Shown here: positions 35,070 through 43,571 of the stretch, piece by piece | Position numbering within the stretch: position 1 is the first letter of the stretch | Layout of the letters: each line of letters opens with the position of its first letter | Origin: Cryobacterium zongtaii | GTDB lineage: Bacteria > Actinomycetota > Actinomycetes > Actinomycetales > Microbacteriaceae | Assembly (NCBI RefSeq): GCF_002909375.1 | Contig: NZ_PPXD01000018.1 | Coordinates: forward strand, 62,001 to 126,000 | Reading direction: 5' to 3' | Length of the DNA stretch: 64,000 nt | Notes under the pieces: model-generated | What the model saw: the letters and a program-made list of their open reading frames with translations, nothing else | The model's database searches: none | What the model was told of the DNA's origin: nothing | Program-made: the position numbers and the translations under genes

Positions 35070-36604
35070 CAGAAGATTCCGTTCAGGCTGGGCAGCGGTT
35101 CGAGGAGGCCGGGGCGGGCCACCAGGGTGAGGCCGCCGAGTTCGGCAGCGGTCAGCTCCGGCAGCCGCTGGGCGAGGTCCAGGAACCGCTCGATTTCGGC
35201 CGGCTCCAGGGCGTTCGCGGCGAGCAGCCGGAACTTGGCGACGTAGTCGGCGCGCACGAACGGGCGGGCGCCGAGCGGATGCGCATCCGCGACGGCCAGC
35301 TCATCGACCAGACGACTGCCGTCGGCCAGCAGGATGTCGACCCGGCCGCCGAACGCCTTCTCGGCGGGGTCGCTGGAGTGGTACCGGCGGGTCCACTCGG
35401 CATCTTCGCTCGTGCTGACCGTGTTCCACAGGGCCACGGTGTCGGCCCGGCCGGCGCGCTCGGGCCGGTAGGAGTCCTCGTGGTGCCAGGAGCCGTCCTG
35501 CAGCGCGACGGTGAAGATGTACGGCACCGAGTGGTCCAGGGTTTCCCGGCTGGCCCGCGGGTCGTACTTCTGTGGGTCGTTGGCTCCGGAGCCGATCACG
35601 TTGTGGGTGTGGTGTGAGGTGTGGATGACGATGCTCGCCACCGCGCCGGGCACCAGGATTTCGGGGTGCTCGCGGTGCAGCTTCCGGGCCAGGTCGATGA
35701 GCGCCTGGGCCTGGTACTCCGCGGAGTGCTCCTTGGTGAAGCTGTCCAGAATCGCCCGTTTGGGCTCACCAGGGGCCGGCAGGGCTACGTCGTAAGCGGC
35801 ATCCGGCCCGTCGAGCAGCCAGGCGATCACGCCGTCCTCGCCCTCGTAGATCGGGGTGGGGCTGGTCTGGCCGCGCATGGCCCGGTCGACGGCCTCGACG
35901 GCCATCTTGCCGGCGAACGCGGGAGCGTACGCCTTCCAGGAGGAGATTTCGCCCTTGCGGGACTGCCGGGTGGCCGTTGTGGTGTGCAGCGCCTGGCCGA
36001 CGGCCTGGAAGATCGTGTCGGGGTCCAGGCCCAGCAGGGTGCCGAGGCCGGCCGCGGCCGACGGGCCCAGGTGGGCGACGTGGTCGATCTTGTGCTTGTG
36101 CAGGCTGATCGAGCGGGCCAGGTCGATCTGCACCTCGTAGCCCGTCGCGATGCCGCGCACCAGGTCGCCTCCGGTGAGGCCGCGGCCGGCGGCCAGGTGC
36201 TGGGCGACGGCGATGAGCGGCGGGATGTTGTCGCCGGGGTGCGAGTACTCGGCGGCGAGGAAGGTGTCGTGGTAGTCCAGTTCCCGCACGGCCACCCCGT
36301 TGGCCCAGGCCGCCCACTCCGGCGAGACCCTCTCGGTGTCGGACGGGCCGAACACCGTGGCGCCGTCGCCGCCGGTCGACCGGGGATGCGCCAGCGCCTG
36401 CGACCGGGCGGCGACGACGGCGGCGCGGGTCAGCGAGGCCGCGGCGACGGCGGCGTTGTCGATCACCCGGTTGATGATCATCTCGGTGACGTCGTCGTCG
36501 ACCGGGACCGGGTCTGCCGCGCAGGCGGCGATCTTCCAGGCCAGCTGGTCGGTCTTGGCGGGGCTGTTCTCGCTGGGGTGCACGCGCACGGAGGTTGTCT
36601 GCAC
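35069..36604 (-). CDS. prpD: 2-methylcitrate dehydratase (MmgE/PrpD family)
   Basis: 511-aa MmgE/PrpD enzyme that dehydrates 2-methylcitrate to 2-methyl-cis-aconitate. Seen are REDYHDT-like [36 protein letters not shown] and the closing SLNGIF. Rehydration to methylisocitrate usually needs an aconitase, which is not in this window. The Shine-Dalgarno GAAAGGACC precedes the ATG. It lies 27 bp after gntR and overlaps prpB by one base. Confidence 0.94.
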   Translation of the reverse strand: MQTTSVRVHPSENSPAKTDQLAWKIAACAADPVPVDDDVTEMIINRVIDNAAVAAASLTRAAVVAARSQALAHPRSTGGDGATVFGPSDTERVSPEWAAWANGVAVRELDYHDTFLAAEYSHPGDNIPPLIAVAQHLAAGRGLTGGDLVRGIATGYEVQIDLARSISLHKHKIDHVAHLGPSAAAGLGTLLGLDPDTIFQAVGQALHTTTATRQSRKGEISSWKAYAPAFAGKMAVEAVDRAMRGQTSPTPIYEGEDGVIAWLLDGPDAAYDVALPAPGEPKRAILDSFTKEHSAEYQAQALIDLARKLHREHPEILVPGAVASIVIHTSHHTHNVIGSGANDPQKYDPRASRETLDHSVPYIFTVALQDGSWHHEDSYRPERAGRADTVALWNTVSTSEDAEWTRRYHSSDPAEKAFGGRVDILLADGSRLVDELAVADAHPLGARPFVRADYVAKFRLLAANALEPAEIERFLDLAQRLPELTAAELGGLTLVARPGLLEPLPSLNGIF

Positions 36605-36631
36605 GAAGGTGGTCCTTTCGAATCGGGGAGG

Positions 36632-37315
36632 TCAGGAGGTCGTTTCGGTGGCCTCGAGCACCGCGAGCACACTCGCGAGGCTGAGATGCAGGTGCACGTG
36701 GGTGGCGTGCGCGGCGAGAGCAGCATCGCCGTCGATGATCGCGTCGAGGATCAACAGATGTTCGGCCGCGGCGGCCCGAAGCCGCACCGGGTTTCCCCTG
36801 GCCACCCGGCGGATGCGGGCCAGGTGGGTGCGCACGGTGACCAGGGCGCCCACCAGGAAGGAGTTGTCGACGGCGGCGTCGATGGCGGCGTCGAACTCGT
36901 CGATCAGCGCGTAGTACTCGTGGATGCCGGCTTCGCCCGCCTCTAGCAGGGCCGGGGCGGCGACGAACCGGTCGCGCAGCATCCCGAACGCGGTGCGGTC
37001 ATCGCGGCGCGCGGCCAGCGTGGCGGCCCGCTCCTCGAGGGCCTCGCGCAGCTCGTAGAGATCGTTGATCGACTCGACCGACATCTCGGTGACCGAGAAG
37101 CCCCGGCCGCTGCGGCCGGCGACGAGACCGTCGGCCACGAGCCGCGCCACGGCGGAGCGCAGCGGGGTGCGGGAGACGCCGAGCCTGGCGGACTGTTCCA
37201 CCTCGAGCAGCACCGTGCCGGCCGGCAGGACTCCGTCGAGGATCTCGTCACGCAACACCCTGTAGGCCCGGTCGCTCGCCCGCTCCGGTGCGGACTTCAC
37301 GGTCTCTGTATACAC
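36632..37315 (-). CDS. GntR-family (FadR/FCD) regulator of propionate genes
   Basis: 227-aa repressor with an N-terminal winged helix (VLRDEILDGVLPAGTVLLE, SRTPLRSAVARLVADGLV) and an all-helical FCD ligand domain (ELREALEERAATLAARR; metal-ligand His in HATHVHLHL). It heads the prpDBC operon, so it probably senses a propionate or methylcitrate metabolite. The GTG at 37315 sits six bases after TAGAAT, a leaderless start, and one TGTGTATACA operator lies right over this start codon. Confidence 0.9.
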   Translation of the reverse strand: MYTETVKSAPERASDRAYRVLRDEILDGVLPAGTVLLEVEQSARLGVSRTPLRSAVARLVADGLVAGRSGRGFSVTEMSVESINDLYELREALEERAATLAARRDDRTAFGMLRDRFVAAPALLEAGEAGIHEYYALIDEFDAAIDAAVDNSFLVGALVTVRTHLARIRRVARGNPVRLRAAAAEHLLILDAIIDGDAALAAHATHVHLHLSLASVLAVLEATETTS

Positions 37316-37316
37316 A
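37307..37316 (-). promoter_or_regulatory. GntR operator 1
   Basis: TGTATACACA overlaps the gntR GTG start and transcript start. It holds the palindrome TGTATACA with the GTATAC core typical of FadR-type GntR sites. Confidence 0.72.
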
Positions 37317-37366
37317 CGCGCATTCTATTCCCCTATTGCCCGGCGTGTGCAAGACTAACCGCACCT

Positions 37367-37376
37367 TGTGTATACA
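37367..37376 (+). promoter_or_regulatory. GntR operator 2
   Basis: TGTGTATACA, an inverted copy of operator 1, 29 bp before the prpE ATG. Palindrome centres are 62 bp apart, about six helical turns, so both could bind on one DNA face. Confidence 0.72.
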
Positions 37377-37404
37377 TGAGAGCTTCAATGGAGAGGTTCG
37401 CACC

Positions 37405-39360
37405 ATGATCGAAGACACTGGAACCACTCGCACGACCCCCCAGGGCTACCGCGATGTCTGGCGGCGGAGCATCGACGAGCGCGACGACTTCTGGCTTCAG
37501 GCCGCCGGGCTCATCGATTGGGTCAGCGCGCCGACCACGGCGCTGACAGAGCGCTCCCCCACTGACTACTCCTGGTTCGCGGACGGCACCCTCAACACCA
37601 GCTACAACGCCCTCGACCGGCACGTCCTGGCCGGCCGCGGCGATCACACGGCGCTGATCTACGACTCCGCGATGACGGGCACCCGCATCCGGCTGAGCTA
37701 CCGCGACCTGCTCGACCGGGTCGCCAGGTTCGCCGGGGTGCTGCGGGCCAATGGCGTGGGCCGGGGCGACAGGGTCATCGTGTACCTGCCGATGATCCCC
37801 GAGGCCGTCGTGGCGATGCTCGCCTGCGCCCGGATCGGGGCCGTGCATTCGGTGGTGTTCGGCGGCTTCGCGGCCAGCGAGCTCGCCGTGCGCATCGACG
37901 ATGCCCGGCCCGCGGTGATCGTCACGGCCTCCGGCGGCCTGGAGCCCGGCAAGGCGGTGGCGTATCTCCCCTTGGTGCAGAAGGCGCTCGAGCTCAGCGC
38001 CGGCTCGGTGCACACCGTCATCGTGCGCGACCGTGCCACGATCGACGGATCTGCCGCCGACTACGCCGGGGACCCCGCCGACGATGCCGCCGTGCGTTGG
38101 CTGGACTGGGCGGATGCGGAGGCCACCGCCACCCCGGCCGACCCGGTCACCGTCGCGAGCACCGACCCGCTCTACATCCTCTATACCTCCGGCACCACCG
38201 GAAACCCGAAGGGCATCATCCGCGACAACGGCGGTCACGCCGTTGCGCTGACCTGGTCGATGCGGGGCATCTACGACATCGGGCCCGACGACGTGTTCTG
38301 GGCGGCGTCGGACGTCGGCTGGGTGGTCGGCCACTCCTACATCGTCTACGCACCGCTGCTGGCCGGCGCCACCACGATCATCTACGAGGGCAAGCCCATC
38401 GGCACCCCGGATGCCGGCGCCTTCTGGCGCGTCGTGGCGGACTACAGGGTGAATGTGTTGTTCACCGCCCCCACGGCCATCCGGGCCATCCGCCGGGTCG
38501 ACCCCGACCTGGCCGAGCTGGCCCGCCACGACGTGTCCAGCCTCACCGCGCTGTTCCTGGCCGGTGAACGGCTCGACCCGGAGACCTTCCACTGGGTCAA
38601 CGACGGCCTGCACTGCCCGGTCGTCGACCACTGGTGGCAGACCGAGACCGGCTGGGCCATCTGCGCCAACCCGCGCGGAATCCAGGAGCTGCCCACCAAA
38701 CCCGGCTCCACCGCGGTGCCGGTGCCCGGCTACGACATCGCGATTCTTGATTCGAAGGGCGCACCCATCACCAAGCCGGGCAAGGACGGCAACATCGTCA
38801 TCCGGCTGCCGCTGCCGCCGGGCTCCCTGCTGGGCATCTGGGGCGGCGCCGACCGCTTCGTCGACGCCTACCTCACCGCCTTCCCCGGCTACTACGCCAC
38901 CGGGGACTCCGGGCACCTCGACGCCGACGGCTATCTCTACGTGATGGGCCGCACCGACGACGTGATCAACGTCGCCGGCCACCGGCTCTCCACGGGGTCC
39001 CTCGAGGAGGTGCTCACCCGGCATCCGGCCGTTGCGGAGTGCGCGGTGCTCGGTGTGCACGACGCGCTCAAGGGCCAGCGGGCGGCCGGTTTCGTCACCC
39101 TCAAGGCCGGCTCTGTGGTCGACCACGATCTGCTCACGGCCGAGCTGGTCAACCTGGTGCGGGAGCACATCGGCCCGGTGGCGGCGTTCCGCGACGTGAG
39201 AATCCTGGACCGGCTGCCCAAGACCCGCTCAGGCAAGATCCTGCGCAAGACCATCCGCCAGATCGTCGACGGCGAGCCGTACAAGGTCCCGCCCACCATC
39301 GAAGACCCCGCCGTGCTCGACGCGCTCGCCCTAGCTGTCCGGCCCCCACCAACCGACTAA
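37405..39360 (+). CDS. prpE: Propionyl-CoA synthetase
   Basis: 651-aa acyl-adenylate-forming ligase of the acetyl/propionyl-CoA synthetase family. Motifs: YTSGTTGNPKGIIRD (ATP loop), HWWQTETGW, YYATGDSGHLDADGYLYVMGR, and catalytic Lys in TRSGKILRKTIRQI. GIIRDNGGHAVALTWSM and RRVDPDLAEL are PrpE-like rather than Acs-like. It activates propionate to propionyl-CoA for PrpC. ATG 37405 follows GGAGAGG; the open frame upstream covers the operators and is not used. It leads prpE-DUF485-actP. Confidence 0.93.
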   Translation: MIEDTGTTRTTPQGYRDVWRRSIDERDDFWLQAAGLIDWVSAPTTALTERSPTDYSWFADGTLNTSYNALDRHVLAGRGDHTALIYDSAMTGTRIRLSYRDLLDRVARFAGVLRANGVGRGDRVIVYLPMIPEAVVAMLACARIGAVHSVVFGGFAASELAVRIDDARPAVIVTASGGLEPGKAVAYLPLVQKALELSAGSVHTVIVRDRATIDGSAADYAGDPADDAAVRWLDWADAEATATPADPVTVASTDPLYILYTSGTTGNPKGIIRDNGGHAVALTWSMRGIYDIGPDDVFWAASDVGWVVGHSYIVYAPLLAGATTIIYEGKPIGTPDAGAFWRVVADYRVNVLFTAPTAIRAIRRVDPDLAELARHDVSSLTALFLAGERLDPETFHWVNDGLHCPVVDHWWQTETGWAICANPRGIQELPTKPGSTAVPVPGYDIAILDSKGAPITKPGKDGNIVIRLPLPPGSLLGIWGGADRFVDAYLTAFPGYYATGDSGHLDADGYLYVMGRTDDVINVAGHRLSTGSLEEVLTRHPAVAECAVLGVHDALKGQRAAGFVTLKAGSVVDHDLLTAELVNLVREHIGPVAAFRDVRILDRLPKTRSGKILRKTIRQIVDGEPYKVPPTIEDPAVLDALALAVRPPPTD

Positions 39361-39393
39361 CATCCACCCATCTCACCGGAGCAAAGGAGCCCC

Positions 39394-39741
39394 ATGAAGG
39401 AATCACTGAACGACACCAGGCCGGAGGACTCGATCGACTATGTCGCCTTCGAGACCAGCGACCGCTTCGTCAACCTGCAACGCCGGCGCCGGAGGTTCGT
39501 GGTGCCGATGGCGGTGTTCTTCCTGGTCTGGTACTTCGCGTACGTGCTTGTGGCGGCCTACCTGCCCGATGTGATGGCGCGGCCGGTCTTCGGCAGCATC
39601 AACCTGGGCCTGGTGCTCGGCCTCGGCCAGTTCGTCACGACGTTCGCCATCACCATCTGGTATGTCGCCTTCTCCAACCGGGTGCTCGACCCGCTGGGCG
39701 CAGAGCTCCGCGCCGAGCTCGAAGCGAAGGTCGCCGCATGA
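39394..39741 (+). CDS. DUF485 membrane protein
   Basis: 115-aa protein with two membrane helices (RRFVVPMAVFFLVWYFAYVL; GLVLGLGQFVTTFAITIWYVAF) and the DUF485 RRRRRFVxPM pattern. YjcH, its E. coli counterpart, lies next to ActP in the same order. It is thought to assist or accompany the symporter. AAAGGAG precedes ATG; the stop overlaps the actP start (ATGA). Confidence 0.92.
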   Translation: MKESLNDTRPEDSIDYVAFETSDRFVNLQRRRRRFVVPMAVFFLVWYFAYVLVAAYLPDVMARPVFGSINLGLVLGLGQFVTTFAITIWYVAFSNRVLDPLGAELRAELEAKVAA

Positions 39742-41372
39742 GCGCCCTGGGAATGAGCCTGACCGCTGTCGCCGCCGCGGTCGAGCCCACGGAGAACAAC
39801 CCGGTCCTGAACATCTCGATCTTCCTGGCCTTCGTGGCCGTCACCCTGGTGATCGTGATCCGGGCCGGCCGCAACAACCGCACCGCCGCCGATTACTACA
39901 CCGGCGGTCGCTCGTTCACCGGGCCCCAGAACGGCTTCGCGATCGCCGGCGACTACCTCTCGGCGGCATCGTTCCTCGGCATCGTCGGCGCCATCGCGGT
40001 GAACGGCTACGACGGGTTCCTCTACTCGATCGGCTTCCTGGTGGCCTGGCTGGTGGCCCTGCTGCTGGTGGCCGAGCTGATGCGCAACACCGGCAAGTTC
40101 ACCATGGCGGATGTGCTCTCCTTCCGGCTGGCCCAACGGCCGGTGCGCGTCGCCGCGGCCACCACCACCCTGGCGGTGTGCTTCTTCTACCTGCTCGCGC
40201 AGATGGCCGGCGCCGGCGGGCTCGTCTCGCTGTTGTTGGGCATCAACGACAAGCTCGGCCAATCCATCGTGGTGACGGTGGTCGGCGGGCTGATGATCAT
40301 GTACGTGCTGATCGGCGGCATGAAGGGCACCACCTGGGTGCAGATCGTCAAGGCGTTCCTGCTCATCATCGGCGCTGGCGCCATGACGGTGTGGGTGCTG
40401 GTGATCAACGGGTTCAACCTGTCCACCCTGCTCGATGCCGCCGTCGCGAACGCCTCGGTCACCCCGGCGGAGTCGATCCTCGCGCCCGGCCTGCAGTACG
40501 GCGGCAACCCGCTGGACTTCATCTCCCTGGCCATCGCCCTGGTGCTCGGCACCGCGGGCCTGCCGCACGTGCTGATGCGCTTCTACACGGTGCCCAGCGC
40601 CAAGGAGGCCCGACGCTCGGTGGTCTGGGCGATCTTCCTGATCGGGGCGTTCTACCTGTTCACGCTGGTGCTCGGCTTCGGCGCCGCGGCCCTGGTGGGT
40701 GCGGACACCATTCTCGCTTCGCCCGGCGGAGTGAACTCCGCGGCGCCGCTGCTGTCGCTGGCGCTGGGCGGCCCGCTGCTGCTGGGCTTCATCTCGGCCA
40801 TCGCGTTCGCCACCATCCTCGCCGTGGTCGCCGGTCTCACCATCACCGCGGCCACCTCGTTCGCGCACGACATCTACGCCAGCGTGATCAAGAAGGGCAA
40901 GGGTGACCCGGACGGCGAGGTCAAGATCGCCCGGCGCACCGTCGTGGTGATCGGCATCCTCGCCATCGCCGGCGGCATCGGCGTGCAGGGGCAGAACATC
41001 GCCTTCCTGGTGGCGCTGGCCTTCGCCGTCGCGGCGAGCGCCAACCTGCCCACCATCCTGTACTCGCTGTTCTGGCGCGGTTTCACCACCCGCGGGGCCC
41101 TGTGGAGCATGTACGGCGGGTTGGGGTCGGCGATTCTGCTGATCGTGTTCTCGCCGGTGTTCTCCGGCACACCCACCTCGATGTTCGGTGAGGGTGTGGA
41201 CTTCGCGATCTACCCGCTGAACAACCCGGGCATCATCTCGATCCCGCTGGGCTTCTTCCTCGGCTGGCTCGGCTCGGTCACCAGCACCCGCCGGGAGGAC
41301 CCCAAGCTGGCCGCAGAGATGGCGGTGCGCTCCCTCACCGGGTTCGGCGCCGAGAAGGCGAGCGAGCACTAG
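39738..41372 (+). CDS. actP: Cation/acetate-propionate symporter (SSS family, ActP)
   Basis: 544-aa sodium:solute symporter with about 13 membrane helices. Typical segments: AADYYTGGRSFTGPQNGFAIAGDYLSAASF (helix 1 Na site), FTMADVLSFRLAQRPVR, GTAGLPHVLMRFYTV and FATILAVVAGLTITAATSFAHDIYA. ActP takes up acetate and other short acids; its place after prpE indicates propionate import here. The first 20 residues may be cleaved or form a short outer segment. Followed by a simple repeat and a 17-bp hairpin. Confidence 0.94.
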   Translation: MSALGMSLTAVAAAVEPTENNPVLNISIFLAFVAVTLVIVIRAGRNNRTAADYYTGGRSFTGPQNGFAIAGDYLSAASFLGIVGAIAVNGYDGFLYSIGFLVAWLVALLLVAELMRNTGKFTMADVLSFRLAQRPVRVAAATTTLAVCFFYLLAQMAGAGGLVSLLLGINDKLGQSIVVTVVGGLMIMYVLIGGMKGTTWVQIVKAFLLIIGAGAMTVWVLVINGFNLSTLLDAAVANASVTPAESILAPGLQYGGNPLDFISLAIALVLGTAGLPHVLMRFYTVPSAKEARRSVVWAIFLIGAFYLFTLVLGFGAAALVGADTILASPGGVNSAAPLLSLALGGPLLLGFISAIAFATILAVVAGLTITAATSFAHDIYASVIKKGKGDPDGEVKIARRTVVVIGILAIAGGIGVQGQNIAFLVALAFAVAASANLPTILYSLFWRGFTTRGALWSMYGGLGSAILLIVFSPVFSGTPTSMFGEGVDFAIYPLNNPGIISIPLGFFLGWLGSVTSTRREDPKLAAEMAVRSLTGFGAEKASEH

Positions 41373-41374
41373 CC

Positions 41375-41392
41375 CCGCTCCCGCTCCCGCTC
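41375..41392. repeat. Hexamer tandem repeat (CCGCTC)3
   Basis: Three exact CCGCTC units and a degenerate fourth (CCATTC) directly after the actP stop. Simple repeat; no function evident. Confidence 0.85.
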
Positions 41393-41422
41393 CCATTCCC
41401 GAGGCCGCGACTGTGGCCGATG

Positions 41423-41460
41423 CGGACAATTGCGCCCGGTACGCCGGGCGCAATTGTCCG
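41423..41460. terminator. Perfect 17-bp hairpin between converging genes
   Basis: CGGACAATTGCGCCCGG and its exact complement flank a four-base loop (TACG). It lies between the convergent actP and SDR genes and could end both transcripts; it lacks a T-run. A repeat-family palindrome is the alternative. Confidence 0.7.
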
Positions 41461-41490
41461 TTCGGGCAACAGTTGGGGGCGGGTGTGGGT

Positions 41491-42294
41491 TTAGACGCGG
41501 GGCAGCAGCGGGCCGCGGGCGACCAAGGTGGTGGAGGCCTGGGCGACGGGTTTGACCACGACGAGGTCCAGGTTCACGTGCGCGGGCAGTTCGACGGCGG
41601 CCAGGATGGTGGCGGCGACGTCGTCGGCCACGAGCGGGTGCACCACGTTGGTGTAGGCGGCGGCCGCCTTCTCGGGGTCGCCGCCGAAGCGCACCAGACC
41701 GAATTCGTCGGTCTGCACCATGCCGGGCGCGATCTCGATCACCCGGATCGGTTCGCCGCTGAGCTCCAAGCGCAGCACCTCGGTCAGGGCGTGCGCGGCG
41801 AACTTGGCGGCGTTGTAGCCGCCGCCGCCGATGTACGCCGTGTGCCCGGCGGTCGAGGTGATGTTGACGATGTCGGCGGACGCGGCAGCGCCGGCGGCCG
41901 CGGCATCCGTTGCGGCGGCGATCGAGGCGCGCAGCAGCGGCAGCAGGGCGGTGGTGACCCGTTTCAGCGCGAGCACGTTGATCTCGTACATCCAGGCCCA
42001 GTCGTCGATCGACCCGGCCTCGACGGAGTCGAGCCCCTTGGCGCCGCCGGCGTTGTTGACCAGAGCGTTCACCGGGCCGGAGGCGGCGAGGTAGTCCCGC
42101 AACGAGTCGACGTCGGCCTGCACGGTGAGGTCGGCGGCGAACACCGCCGCGCCGGTCTCCTGGGCCAGCGTCTCGAGCCTGTCGGCCCGGCGGGCCACGC
42201 CCACCACATCCCAGTCGTGCTCCCGGAACAGGCGCACCGTCGCCGCTCCGATTCCCGAACTCGCACCAGTGACCACGACTCTTTTTTTGCCCAT
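41491..42294 (-). CDS. Short-chain dehydrogenase/reductase (YdfG-like)
   Basis: 267-aa classical SDR: TGASSGIGAATVRLF, ALVNNAGGAKGLDSV, MYEINVLALKRV, VNITSTAGHTAYIGGGGYNAAKFAAHALTE region holding Ser, Tyr and Lys, and EIAPGMVQTDEF. This pattern resembles YdfG serine/3-hydroxy acid dehydrogenases. VARRADRLE suggests NADP. An Ala-rich insertion (about residues 129-145) is unusual. CAGAAT six bases before ATG may be its -10. It shares a 29-bp spacer with the divergent acyltransferase gene. Confidence 0.88.
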   Translation of the reverse strand: MGKKRVVVTGASSGIGAATVRLFREHDWDVVGVARRADRLETLAQETGAAVFAADLTVQADVDSLRDYLAASGPVNALVNNAGGAKGLDSVEAGSIDDWAWMYEINVLALKRVTTALLPLLRASIAAATDAAAAGAAASADIVNITSTAGHTAYIGGGGYNAAKFAAHALTEVLRLELSGEPIRVIEIAPGMVQTDEFGLVRFGGDPEKAAAAYTNVVHPLVADDVAATILAAVELPAHVNLDLVVVKPVAQASTTLVARGPLLPRV

Positions 42295-42323
42295 TGCCCC
42301 ATTCTGCCCGGAGAATAGACCCG

Positions 42324-43439
42324 ATGAGTTCGCCGACAGAGACCCCGCACCACGCCGGCCCGCACAAGCCGAAGCGCCGCGTACCGCTGTGGGACAACGC
42401 CCGCTGGATCGCCATCACCCTGATGGTGATCGGTCACGCGATACTCAAGCTGATCGGCGAATCCGACACCGCCTACGGCGTCTACCTGTTCATCTACGCG
42501 TTCCACGTGCCGGTTTTCGTGGCCGTCAGCGGCTACTTCGCCAAGTCAGGACCGCCGGGCCCCCGCCAGATGCACCGGCTGATCACCGACGTCGTCTTCC
42601 CGTACCTGATCTTCGAAAGCATCTGGACGCTGGTGGAGTGGGCGCTCAGCGGCACCCTCAAGGTGGACTACTCCACCCCGTCCTGGACCCTCTGGTTCCT
42701 GATCGCCCTGGCCATCTGGCGGGTGGCGCTGCCCTACCTGGTTCTGATGCGGTATCCGCTGCTGATCAGCATCGCCATCTCGGTGGGCGCCGGCTACGTC
42801 GGTGACATCGACAGCACCTTCTCGTTGTCACGCACGCTGGGGCTGCTGCCGTTCTTCGTGTTCGGCTGGAAACTGCGCCAGTGGCCGCTCACCGCCCGGT
42901 GGATGCACCTGCGCCCGGCCGCGGTCTGGCGCTGGCGTTCCGGCGCGATCGCCCTCTTCGGCGCCCTCGCCCTGGCCGTCACCGTCAATATCATCGGCGT
43001 GCGGGACCTGCGGCTGCGGAGCTTCACCCTGTACGACGAGGCGTACTGGCAGTTCGGCTACGACCAGTTCTGGGCCGGGGTCATCCGGCTGGGCCTGATG
43101 ATGGCGTCGTTCCTGTTCATCCTGGCCTTCCTCATGCTGATGCCGCGCCGGGCGACCTGGTTCACACCGCTGGGCGCCGCGACCATGTACATCTACCTGC
43201 TGCACACCTTCCTGCTCTACCCGCTGCGGGAAACCGGGGTGCTCGACGGTCCGCAGCAGCCCTGGGTGCTGCCGGCCGTGATCCTGCTGGCCATCCTGAT
43301 CTCGGTGGTGCTGTCGTTGCCCGTCGTGAGGCGCGTTTTCCGGCCGCTGGTGGAACCGCGACTGCGCTGGCTGTTCAGGCAGGAGCCGTCCACCCACACG
43401 GGCACCATCGTGCTGCCGCACGGGCCCGGCAGCAGATGA
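42324..43439 (+). CDS. Membrane acyltransferase (acyltransferase-3-like)
   Basis: 371-aa protein with about ten hydrophobic helices. RWIAITLMVIGHAIL in helix 1 holds the conserved His of acyltransferase-3 enzymes, and YAFHVPVFVAVSGYF follows, as in fucose/glucose O-acetyltransferase relatives. It probably moves an acyl group onto a cell-surface sugar. The target is unknown. ATG 42324 (MSSPTETP) is used; the ten-residue extension overlaps the divergent SDR gene. Confidence 0.84.
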   Translation: MSSPTETPHHAGPHKPKRRVPLWDNARWIAITLMVIGHAILKLIGESDTAYGVYLFIYAFHVPVFVAVSGYFAKSGPPGPRQMHRLITDVVFPYLIFESIWTLVEWALSGTLKVDYSTPSWTLWFLIALAIWRVALPYLVLMRYPLLISIAISVGAGYVGDIDSTFSLSRTLGLLPFFVFGWKLRQWPLTARWMHLRPAAVWRWRSGAIALFGALALAVTVNIIGVRDLRLRSFTLYDEAYWQFGYDQFWAGVIRLGLMMASFLFILAFLMLMPRRATWFTPLGAATMYIYLLHTFLLYPLRETGVLDGPQQPWVLPAVILLAILISVVLSLPVVRRVFRPLVEPRLRWLFRQEPSTHTGTIVLPHGPGSR

Positions 43440-43458
43440 CGTAGTGTTTCGCGAACCG

Positions 43459-43487
43459 TTGTCGCGCGGCATAGCCCTGCCTATGGT
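43459..43487 (+). promoter_or_regulatory. Possible metY promoter
   Basis: TTGTCG and TATGGT are 17 bp apart, giving a leader of about 80 nt before the metY ATG. Hexamer match is moderate. Confidence 0.4.
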
Positions 43488-43531
43488 TGCAGCAGAGCAA
43501 CGGAGCGTCTGGTTCCGCCGCTGTAGATTCC

Positions 43532-43549
43532 TCGGGCTTGCCGGCCCGA
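43532..43549 (+). promoter_or_regulatory. Leader hairpin before metY
   Basis: TCGGGC-TTGCCG-GCCCGA forms a perfect 6-bp stem ending 9 bp before the Shine-Dalgarno (CAGGGAGA). It may affect translation. I do not see a full SAM-riboswitch fold. Confidence 0.4.
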
Positions 43550-43571
43550 CCACGAACAGGGAGACCGACCC

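Noticed and set aside
39039-39737. Long N-terminal extension of actP
   Set aside because: It lies in another frame of prpE and DUF485; ATG 39738 overlaps the DUF485 stop in the usual coupled manner.
43440-43571. SAM-IV or other SAM riboswitch upstream of metY
   Set aside because: I could not align the conserved core or a pseudoknot; only a simple hairpin is seen.
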